In this document: positions 33,255-39,902 of the stretch, in pieces
How the letters are laid out: every line of letters starts with the position of its first letter
Numbering within the stretch: the first letter of the stretch is position 1
NCBI GenBank assembly: GCA_045602025.1
Contig: JAZSAT010000052.1
Coordinates: forward strand, 1 to 60,891
Length of the DNA: 60,891 nt
Direction of reading: 5' to 3'
Source: RGIG5579 sp045602025
GTDB lineage: Bacteria > Bacillota > Clostridia > Oscillospirales > SIG627
Notes under the pieces: generated by a model
The model's input: only the letters and a program-made list of their open reading frames with translations
What the model was told of the DNA's origin: nothing
Databases searched by the model: none
Position numbers and translations under genes: made by a program

Positions 33255-33375
33255 AAACTTTGTAAAATCGGCTGCAACTTCGTTCCGCTGCGGAGAAACA
33301 CTCAGTCATTTACGCGGGTAAACTCCTTCGTGTTTCCCTTGTGCGCCTCGCCTCGCTCGATTTTTATCGTTCTAT
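33255..33375 (+). repeat. Family B repeat, complete, next to the tyrS stop
   Basis: Starts AACTTTGTAAAATCGGCTGC three bases after the tyrS stop and runs to CTCGCTCGATTTTTATCG. The middle block AACACTCAGTCATTTACGC is shared with the copy at 19845. Confidence 0.8.
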
Positions 33376-33384
33376 AAGTTTGAA

Positions 33385-33496
33385 GGTAGGCAAAGAAAAA
33401 CTTTTGACAAGTAAAAGATAAAATAGGAATATAACTCCGAAGTTATCTATTATTAGCCCATAAGCTTTTTGGGTCCCTTTTTCTCGAAAAAGGGAC
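33385..33496 (-). repeat. Family A repeat, reverse orientation
   Basis: Reverse complement of the copy at 34468: AAGTAAAAGATAA, GAAGTTATCTATTATTAGCC, then TAAGCTTTTTGG and a hairpin at 33473-33496 with the arm GTCCCTTTTTC. It ends 28 bases before cysE. The gap 33253-33523 holds only families B and A. Confidence 0.8.
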
Positions 33497-33523
33497 AAAG
33501 CAAATTGTTTTTAGGAGAGAAAT

Positions 33524-34360
33524 ATGCTTCTGAAAGAAATTCAGGCACAGCTTGATGCCATCGAAAAGGAAAGCGGTATTCATTCCGGCTCTCCTGAATT
33601 GACCCTTCCCAATCGCAAGGAAGTGGTGGATCTCATTAAGGATCTGCAGTCCCTTCTTTTTCCCGGCTATTTTAAAAGCCGCAGTGTTACCCAGGAAGGC
33701 CTTCAGACTCTGTCTCTATTAAGAAAGATCCGCAATGAGCTTGTTACTCTGCTTGAAAAATCCTCCCGCTTCCGCGGAGAAGAGATCGATGCAGAGGAGA
33801 CTTGTGATGCCTTTCTGAAAAGACTGCCGCACATCAAAAGCCTTCTTTTGAAGGATATCGATGCCCTTTACGAAGGGGACCCTGCCGCAAAGAGCAGGGA
33901 AGAGATTATTTTGTGCTACCCGGGCTTTTACGCCATTTCCATTTACCGCCTGGCCCATGAGCTATATGAGCTTCGGGTTCCCCTTCTTTCCCGCATTATG
34001 ACCGAATACGCCCACGAAAAAACCGGTGTAGATATCCACGCAGGTGCAAAGATCGGGGAATATTTCTTTATTGACCACGGCACGGGTATCGTTGTAGGTG
34101 AGACCTGTGTGATCGGGGACCATGTAAAGCTTTATCAGGGTGTTACCTTGGGTGCCAAGAGCTTCGAGCTTGACGAAAACGGCAACCCCATTAAGAACAT
34201 CAAGCGGCATCCCAACATCGGAAACCATGTTGTGATCTACGCCAACGCTACCATCTTAGGCGGCGACACCTTCGTCGGCGACGGCTGTATCATCGGTGCA
34301 TCCGTTTGGCTGACCAAAAGTGTGGAAGCAGGAAAGATCTTATATTACACACCCAATTAA
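33524..34360 (+). CDS. cysE: Serine O-acetyltransferase
   Basis: A 278-residue enzyme that makes O-acetylserine for cysteine synthesis. The N-terminal helical half (about 1-165) resembles the extended EpsC/SatA group. The C-terminal left-handed beta-helix carries hexapeptide repeats (GAKIGEYFFIDHGTGIVVGE, CVIGDHVKLYQGVTLGA) with the catalytic His in the DHG segment. TTAGGAGAG precedes the ATG. It stands alone between repeats; no cysK is in the window. Confidence 0.9.
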   Translation: MLLKEIQAQLDAIEKESGIHSGSPELTLPNRKEVVDLIKDLQSLLFPGYFKSRSVTQEGLQTLSLLRKIRNELVTLLEKSSRFRGEEIDAEETCDAFLKRLPHIKSLLLKDIDALYEGDPAAKSREEIILCYPGFYAISIYRLAHELYELRVPLLSRIMTEYAHEKTGVDIHAGAKIGEYFFIDHGTGIVVGETCVIGDHVKLYQGVTLGAKSFELDENGNPIKNIKRHPNIGNHVVIYANATILGGDTFVGDGCIIGASVWLTKSVEAGKILYYTPN

Positions 34361-34373
34361 AAAAGCACCCGAA

Positions 34374-34440
34374 GAGGCACCCTCCGTAAGGAAGGTGCCT
34401 CAGTGATTGTCTGCGGGACGGCGGGACGCCGGTCCCTACA
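34374..34440. repeat. GC-rich hairpins (GAGGCACC type and CCCTACA type)
   Basis: GAGGCACC at 34374-34381 pairs with GGTGCCTC at 34394-34401 around CTCCGTAAGGAA. The same core with GTGGCACC/GGTGCCAC lies at 58489-58516. GGGACGGC.../...GCCGGTCCC followed by TACA lies at about 34414-34440. The cysE stop is followed by AAAAAAGCACCCGAA, the left half of a terminator like the one at 4717, but no matching right half is present. Confidence 0.6.
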
Positions 34441-34467
34441 AAACAAACTTTTGATTTATATTCCTTT

Positions 34468-34702
34468 GTCCCTTTTTCGAGAAAAAGGGACCCAAAAAGC
34501 TTATGGCTAATAATAGATAAATTCGGATTTGTATTCCTTTGTTATCTTTTACTTGTCGAAAGTTTCTTTGCTTTGTCTTTTTTTCGAGAAAAAGCGACCC
34601 AAAAAGCTTATGGCTAATAATAGATGAATTCGGCTTTGTATTCCAACATTCTCTTTTATTGTCGGAAGTTTCTTTGCTTACTTTCTTTACAAAGAAAGTA
34701 AG
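34468..34702 (+). repeat. Two tandem family A repeats sharing hairpins
   Basis: Hairpins at 34468-34491 (GTCCC arm), 34576-34599 (GTC arm with mismatches) and 34677-34702 (CTTACTTTCTTT arm) separate two nearly identical cores. Each core reads AAAAAGCTTATGGCTAATAA, then a TTATC/TTCTC block and GAAGTTTCTTTGC. The 380-base gap before polA holds only these and the preceding hairpins. Confidence 0.85.
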
Positions 34703-34715
34703 AAGGTGGTATAAT
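34687..34715 (+). promoter_or_regulatory. polA promoter with -35 inside a repeat hairpin
   Basis: TTACAA at 34687-34692, 17-base spacer, TATAAT at 34710-34715. The -35 hexamer is the loop and inner stem of the last family A hairpin. Confidence 0.7.
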
Positions 34716-34741
34716 AGTGATACTAAAAAAAAGGAGTCTGT

Positions 34742-37291
34742 ATGAAAAAAATATTGATACTGGATGCCAACAGCCTTTTGAACAGGGCCTTTTACGGGAT
34801 CCGTCCCCTTTCCAACTCCAAGGGGGTTCCTACCAATGCCATTTTCGGTTATATCAATATATTAAAAAAGCACCTGGACCACTTAAAGCCCGACTTTGCC
34901 GTGGCGGCCTTTGATATGCACGCGCCTACCTTCCGCCACAAATTCGATGAAAATTATAAAGCCACAAGAAAGCCCATGCCCGAGGACCTTCGGGCGCAGA
35001 TGCCCTATTTAAAGCGGGCAACCGAGGCTCTCGGCATTGCCATTGTGGAAAAGGAAGGCTATGAAGCGGACGATATTTTAGGCACCCTTTCCCGCATTGC
35101 CGAAACAGAAGGGAACGAGGCCTTTCTTGTTACGGGGGACCGTGACTCCTATCAGCTTGTGTCAGATAAAGTTACACTTCTTCTGGCAAGCACCGGCAAG
35201 GACGATGAGATCACCCCTGAGGCGATCCGGGAAAGATTCGGTCTTTCGCCCACACAGATGATCGATGTAAAGGCACTTGCGGGCGATAGCAGCGATAACA
35301 TTCCCGGTGTTCGCGGCATCGGTGAAAAAACTGCCCTGAAGCTCATCGGCGAAAGGGGAGACCTTGACGGCGTTTACGCTGATATCGACTCCCTCCCCGT
35401 AGGCCCCTCTGCCAAGGAAAAACTGAAAAACGGAAGGGAAGACGCCTACAGAAGCCGCTTCCTTGCCCGGATCTGCAGAGAAGTACCCACTTTAGAAAGA
35501 ATTGAAGATTTCCCTTACGAGGGCTTTGTCCCCGAAAAATTAAGGGAGCTCCTGGTTGAGCTTGAATTTTCCAAAATGCTCCACTCCTTCGGCCTGGAGG
35601 AGGTGCCTCGGGCAGTAGCGGACGCTCCCTTGCAGGGCAGTATGTTCGATCTTCCCTCGGAAGAGACTTCTATCGGCGAGGAGGATGTATCTCAAATCAA
35701 GGAGGAGAATCTTTTTCTTACCTTTGATGAGGAAGGCTTTTATACCCTCCATAAGGGAAAGGCGGTAAAGCTTCGGGGCGATGTGGAAACCTTCCTTCGG
35801 GAAAAGGCACCTGTGGTATCCCACAGTGACGGCTACTTTGCTGCATTTGCAAAAAAATTCGGGGATATTCGGGGGCTTAAGGTAAGCTTTGACCTTTACC
35901 TTGCCGCATATGTGCTGGATTCCCAGAATACAAAGCTTTCTCTTTCCTCTCTTGCCCTTGTCTTCTTAAAGGAAAACTACGGTCCCATCAGAGATACAGA
36001 CCACGACATAAGCCTTCCCCTTTTGGCAAAGCTTTTCCCCGTACTGAAGGAGAAGATCGACGAAAACGAGGCAAAGGACCTTTACTACGAAACGGAGCTT
36101 CCTTTGGCCTATGTCCTTTCCAAAATGGAGCTTCGGGGCTTTCCCGTATCCCGAGAGGGAATTGAAAACTACGGTGAAAAATTAAAAGAGATCATCAAGG
36201 TTTTGAGCGAAGAGATCTATTCGCTGGCAGGGGAAGAATTTCTCATTTCCTCTCCCAAGCAGCTTGGCAAGATCCTCTTTGAAAAATTAAATCTCCCCGC
36301 AGGAAAAAAGACCAAAACAGGCTACGCTACCGATGCAGAGACCCTTGGCAAGCTCCGCTTTCATTCGCCCATTATCGATCTGATCTTAAACTGGCGCGCC
36401 GCCTCAAAGCTTTACAGCACCTATGTGGAGGGTATGCTTGATAAGATCAAGGACGACGGCAGGATCCACACCCATTTTCATCAGAGGCTTACCGCAACGG
36501 GGCGCCTTTCCTCCACCGAGCCGAATCTGCAGAATATCCCTGTAAAAACAGAAATGGGCAGGGAAATGCGCCGCTTCTTTACCTCGGGCGGGGATAAAAG
36601 TGTTCTTGTGGATGCGGACTATTCCCAGATCGAGCTGCGGCTTCTTGCGCATATGTCGGGAGATCGTACCATGCAGCAGTTCTTCCTGGACGGCAGAGAT
36701 ATCCACACCAAGACTGCCTCCGAGATCTTCCATGTAAGTCCGGAAGAGGTAACACCCGAAATGAGAAAAAGCGCGAAGGCGGTGAATTTCGGTATTGTGT
36801 ACGGCATCGGCGAGTATTCACTCAGCCAGGATCTCGGCGTTCCCATGCGGGTGGCAAAGGAATATATTGAAAAATACTTTGCGCTGTTCCCCGGTATTCG
36901 CACATACCTTGACGAAGTAAAAAAGGATGCCCACGAAAAAGGGTATGTAACCACCCTCTTTGGCAGAAAGCGATTCATTCCCGAGCTGAAGGCACCGAAA
37001 AAGCAGCTGATCGCCTTTGGTGAGAGGGTTGCCATGAATGCTCCCATTCAGGGAACGGCGGCGGATATTATCAAGATCGCCATGGTACGGGTAGATCAAA
37101 GACTGGAAAAGGAAAATCTGAAATCTGCCCTGATCCTTCAGGTCCACGACGAACTGATCCTGGAATGCCCCGAGGAGGAAGCGGAATATGCCGCAAGGCT
37201 CCTGTCGGAGGAAATGGAACATGCGGCGAGCTTCTCCGTTCCCCTTGTTGCCGAAGCTCAGACAGGTAAAACCTGGTACGACGCCAAATAA
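34742..37291 (+). CDS. polA: DNA polymerase I
   Basis: An 849-residue repair and Okazaki-processing polymerase. The N-terminal 5'-3' exonuclease is intact (ILDANSLLNRAFYG, YEADDILGTL, ALAGDSSDNIPGVRGIGEKT). The middle domain lacks the DxE and other acidic residues of the proofreading site, so 3'-5' activity is probably absent, as in many Firmicutes. The polymerase domain has motif A DADYSQIELR, motif B RKSAKAVNFGIVYG and motif C LQVHDELILE. It is a single gene with its own promoter and terminator. Confidence 0.96.
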   Translation: MKKILILDANSLLNRAFYGIRPLSNSKGVPTNAIFGYINILKKHLDHLKPDFAVAAFDMHAPTFRHKFDENYKATRKPMPEDLRAQMPYLKRATEALGIAIVEKEGYEADDILGTLSRIAETEGNEAFLVTGDRDSYQLVSDKVTLLLASTGKDDEITPEAIRERFGLSPTQMIDVKALAGDSSDNIPGVRGIGEKTALKLIGERGDLDGVYADIDSLPVGPSAKEKLKNGREDAYRSRFLARICREVPTLERIEDFPYEGFVPEKLRELLVELEFSKMLHSFGLEEVPRAVADAPLQGSMFDLPSEETSIGEEDVSQIKEENLFLTFDEEGFYTLHKGKAVKLRGDVETFLREKAPVVSHSDGYFAAFAKKFGDIRGLKVSFDLYLAAYVLDSQNTKLSLSSLALVFLKENYGPIRDTDHDISLPLLAKLFPVLKEKIDENEAKDLYYETELPLAYVLSKMELRGFPVSREGIENYGEKLKEIIKVLSEEIYSLAGEEFLISSPKQLGKILFEKLNLPAGKKTKTGYATDAETLGKLRFHSPIIDLILNWRAASKLYSTYVEGMLDKIKDDGRIHTHFHQRLTATGRLSSTEPNLQNIPVKTEMGREMRRFFTSGGDKSVLVDADYSQIELRLLAHMSGDRTMQQFFLDGRDIHTKTASEIFHVSPEEVTPEMRKSAKAVNFGIVYGIGEYSLSQDLGVPMRVAKEYIEKYFALFPGIRTYLDEVKKDAHEKGYVTTLFGRKRFIPELKAPKKQLIAFGERVAMNAPIQGTAADIIKIAMVRVDQRLEKENLKSALILQVHDELILECPEEEAEYAARLLSEEMEHAASFSVPLVAEAQTGKTWYDAK

Positions 37292-37302
37292 ATTTTTTTG
37301 AC

Positions 37303-37332
37303 AAAAGACTGTGTTCTTCACAGTCTTTTTTC
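37303..37332 (+). terminator. polA terminator
   Basis: AAAAGACTGTG at 37303-37313 pairs with CACAGTCTTTT at 37319-37329, followed by T-rich sequence. Confidence 0.9.
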
Positions 37333-37433
37333 TTTTTTCCCCAAGAGAAGTCGACCTTCTTTTCTCCCCTTTTCATTTATCATGATCTTATCAGATGCGT
37401 TCCTTCGGGAATGAAAGAAAAAAAGGACCCCGA

Positions 37434-37440
37434 TTCGACA
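37434..37440 (-). promoter_or_regulatory. Candidate 0A box upstream of spo0A
   Basis: TTCGACA is the reverse complement of TGTCGAA, the Spo0A-binding consensus. It lies 183 bases before the spo0A start. A seven-base match can occur by chance. Confidence 0.35.
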
Positions 37441-37516
37441 AAGAACGACAGGGAAAGGCCGTTTTTTTGGTCATTCCCACTCTCTTTTTGCCTGAATTTT
37501 GTTCAAAGCTACAAAA

Positions 37517-37580
37517 TTGGTAATAATTGGTAATTATTTAGCTGTAAGGTATTGCAATATTTACCAATTTTTGGTAAAAT
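37517..37580 (+). promoter_or_regulatory. spo0A promoter with four TTGGTAA boxes
   Basis: The promoter is TTGCAA at 37552-37557, 17 bases, TAAAAT at 37575-37580. TTGGTAA occurs at 37517-37523, 37527-37533 and 37571-37577, and inverted (TTACCAA) at 37561-37567. Within each pair the starts are 10 bases apart, one helical turn. The second pair overlaps the spacer and -10 box, as expected of an operator. Confidence 0.65.
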
Positions 37581-37622
37581 CAAAATAAAGAAAATACAAA
37601 AACAGAGAAGAAAGGTACTGAG

Positions 37623-38381
37623 ATGAAAACGAAAGAGAAGGTATATATTATTGATTCGGGAAACGATTTCCGTTTTGTATGCAAAGAGAGCCTTATGAAT
37701 ATGGGCTTTCGGGTGGTAGGTGACAGCGGCGACGGCGGAGAGGCCTTGGTTGAGATCAAAAGCTTAAAGCCCGATGTGGTACTGCTTGATCTTTGGTTTC
37801 CGGGATATGACCCTGCATCTCTCATTCGCGAGGTGAAGCGGAGCCTGAAGGAGGAGGCACCGAAATTTATTCTGGTGACCGGGGTGAATAACCGCAAGGT
37901 GCTTGAGGATGCCTTTCAGGGCGGAATTTCCGCTTGCATCTTAAAGCCTTTTGATTACGAGGTTTTGGGTGAGAAGATCCGTCAGGTTTGCAGCGAAGAA
38001 AGATTTCGTATTGAGGATGATTTCGATTTGGAGGCACAGGTGACCCGTATCATTCATCAGGTAGGGATCCCCGCCCACATCAAGGGGTATCAGTACCTGA
38101 GATGCGCCATTATGATGGTGGTTCGGGATAACCGTATCATCGGTGAGGTAACGAAGACTTTGTATCCGAGCGTTGCCAAGGAATTTGCAACCACCTCCTC
38201 CCGTGTGGAAAGGGCCATTCGCCACGCCATTGAGGTGGCTTGGGACAGGGGCGATGTGGATGTACTGAGCTCCTTCTTCGGGTACACCATTCAAGGAGGA
38301 AAGGGAAAGCCTACCAATTCCGAATTTATCGCAATGATTGCGGATAATCTTCGCCTTCGTATGCGCTCCCTGGCCGGATAA
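37623..38381 (+). CDS. spo0A: Sporulation master regulator Spo0A homologue
   Basis: A 252-residue response regulator. The C-terminal half is unmistakable Spo0A: VGIPAHIKGYQYLRCAI, then SSRVERAIRHAIEVAWDRG and GKPTNSEFIAMIADNLRL. The receiver domain keeps the phospho-acceptor Asp56 (VVLLDLWFPG), Thr in LVTG and Lys in CILKPFDY. However, the usual acidic pair near the start (DDN) reads DSGN, leaving one Asp (11). Sporulation ability is not proven by this gene alone; no other clearly sporulation-specific gene is in the window. The recN-spoIVB-spo0A order is broken here. It has its own promoter with repeated boxes. Confidence 0.93.
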   Translation: MKTKEKVYIIDSGNDFRFVCKESLMNMGFRVVGDSGDGGEALVEIKSLKPDVVLLDLWFPGYDPASLIREVKRSLKEEAPKFILVTGVNNRKVLEDAFQGGISACILKPFDYEVLGEKIRQVCSEERFRIEDDFDLEAQVTRIIHQVGIPAHIKGYQYLRCAIMMVVRDNRIIGEVTKTLYPSVAKEFATTSSRVERAIRHAIEVAWDRGDVDVLSSFFGYTIQGGKGKPTNSEFIAMIADNLRLRMRSLAG

Positions 38382-38495
38382 CTTTGTAAAATCGGCTGTT
38401 CTTTCTTTGAAAAGAAAGAACCAAAGAAACTTATGGCTAATAAAAGATAAAAAAGGAATATAATCCAAACTTATCTGTAATTGTTATCGCGTTGG
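38382..38495 (+). repeat. Family B left end joined to a family A repeat
   Basis: ACTTTGTAAAATCGGCTG follows the spo0A stop directly. The family A hairpin at 38398-38421 (GTTCTTTCTTT arm) and the core CTTATGGCTAATAAAAG and AACTTATCTG come next. Confidence 0.7.
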
Positions 38496-38513
38496 TTTGA
38501 ATATTTGCATAAA

Positions 38514-38547
38514 AAAAGATAACCTTGATTTTTCAAGGTTATCTTTT
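38514..38547. terminator. Bidirectional terminator between spo0A and ychF
   Basis: AAAAGATAACCTTGA at 38514-38528 pairs with TCAAGGTTATCTTTT at 38533-38547. It is nearly the same sequence as at 18094 and 21094. Confidence 0.85.
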
Positions 38548-38559
38548 GTGTTTTTATTT

Positions 38560-38685
38560 TACCTTTTTGAAAAAAGGTACCCAAAAAGCTTATGCCTTTT
38601 TTAGACAACTTCGAACTGTATTTTTTTGTTATCTTTTTATAGTCGAAGTTTTCTTTGCCTACTTTCTTTCAAAAAAGAAAGTAGG
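38560..38685 (+). repeat. Family A repeat abutting the ychF stop
   Basis: Hairpins at about 38560-38580 (TACC arm) and 38658-38685 (CCTACTTTCTTTC arm) flank the core AAAAAGCTTATGCC and GTTATCTTTTTATAG. The right hairpin ends on the base next to the ychF stop codon. Confidence 0.8.
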
Positions 38686-39789
38686 CTACACATTAAATCT
38701 AAAGAGAACTACATCTCCGTCTTGCATAACATATTCCTTGCCTTCGGAACGAAGGAGGCCCTTTTCGCGGACAGCGGCCATGGAACCCAGGGAAACAAGA
38801 TCCTCAAAGGAGACCACCTCTGCACGTATAAAGCCACGCTCAAAATCCGAGTGGATCTTGCCCGCTGCCTGGGGAGCTAAGGTTCCGCGGGTAATGGTCC
38901 AGGCTCTTACCTCGGGTTTACCTGCGGTGAGATAACTGATCAGGCCCAGAAGAGAATAGCTTGCGGTAATGAGTCTGTCAAGACCTGCGTGCTCAATACC
39001 AAGATCCTCCAAAAACAGGGCTCTGTCCTCGGGGGGGAGTTCTGCAAGCTCCGATTCGATCTTGGCGCAAATGGGGATAATTCCGTTGCCGCTTTCCTTG
39101 GCGTAGGCGGAAAGTGCTGCAAAGTGGGCATTCTTATCGCCCAGGGAATCTCCCTCTACAATGTCATCCTCCGATACATTTGCCGCGAAGATCTGAGGCT
39201 TCATGGAAAGAAGGGGCATTTCTGCAAGGAGAGCCTTCTCTGCATCGGAAAATTCAAGTCCGCGGGGGGATTTACCTTCCTCCAATTTTGCCATAAGCTT
39301 ATGGATCAGGTCGATTTCCGCCTGTGCGGTCTTATCGCCTTTTAATCTCTTTGCGGCGCGGTCCATTCTTCTTTCCAAAATCTCCATATCGGAAAGGATC
39401 AATTCCATGTTGATGACATCTGCATCGCGGACAGGGTCGATCCCTTTATCCACATGCACGATGTCTGCATCCTCAAAGCAGCGTACCACATGCACAATGG
39501 CATCCACCTCGCGAATGTGGGAAAGGAACTTGTTTCCGAGACCCTCGCCCTGGCTTGCGCCCTTCACAAGACCGGCAATATCCACAAACTCGATCACGGC
39601 GGGGGTGATCTTTTCCGGATCGTACATTTCGGCAAGCTTTGTCAGCCTTTTATCGGGTACGGGAACGATGCCCACATTGGGCTCAATGGTACAAAAGGGG
39701 TAGTTGGCTGCCTGTGCGCCGCCCCCTGTCATTGCATTAAAAAGAGTACTTTTTCCCACATTGGGAAGACCTACGATACCTAATTTCAT
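38686..39789 (-). CDS. ychF: Ribosome-binding ATPase YchF
   Basis: A 367-residue P-loop protein of the Obg family that prefers ATP and associates with ribosomes. The P-loop GLPNVGKS is at 7-14. Switch residues and FVDIAGLVKGASQGEGLG follow, with NMEL in place of the NKxD specificity motif, as in YchF generally. The C-terminal TGS domain (RAWTITRGTLAPQAAGKIH, FIRAEVV) is complete. It is a single gene with a clear promoter upstream. Confidence 0.96.
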   Translation of the reverse strand: MKLGIVGLPNVGKSTLFNAMTGGGAQAANYPFCTIEPNVGIVPVPDKRLTKLAEMYDPEKITPAVIEFVDIAGLVKGASQGEGLGNKFLSHIREVDAIVHVVRCFEDADIVHVDKGIDPVRDADVINMELILSDMEILERRMDRAAKRLKGDKTAQAEIDLIHKLMAKLEEGKSPRGLEFSDAEKALLAEMPLLSMKPQIFAANVSEDDIVEGDSLGDKNAHFAALSAYAKESGNGIIPICAKIESELAELPPEDRALFLEDLGIEHAGLDRLITASYSLLGLISYLTAGKPEVRAWTITRGTLAPQAAGKIHSDFERGFIRAEVVSFEDLVSLGSMAAVREKGLLRSEGKEYVMQDGDVVLFRFNV

Positions 39790-39821
39790 TTATTTTTATC
39801 TCCTTGGTAAATTGCAAGGGT

Positions 39822-39850
39822 ATTGTACCACAAGATGCGCCCGATTGCAA
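39822..39850 (-). promoter_or_regulatory. Sigma-A promoter for ychF
   Basis: On the minus strand: TTGCAA at 39850-39845, 17-base spacer, TACAAT at 39827-39822. Confidence 0.75.
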
Positions 39851-39870
39851 GGGAGTGAGCCCGTAAAAAA

Positions 39871-39896
39871 TATCCGAGGCAAATTTTGCCTCGGAT
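39871..39896 (-). terminator. Terminator of the GH2 gene
   Basis: ATCCGAGGCAAA at 39872-39883 pairs with TTTTGCCTCGGAT at 39884-39896. On the minus strand it is followed by ATTTTTTAC. Confidence 0.85.
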
Positions 39897-39902
39897 GAAG
39901 CT

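Noticed and set aside
12754..38685. Insertion sequences behind the intergenic repeats
   Set aside because: No transposase ORF or remnant is found near any copy; the elements are short and non-coding.
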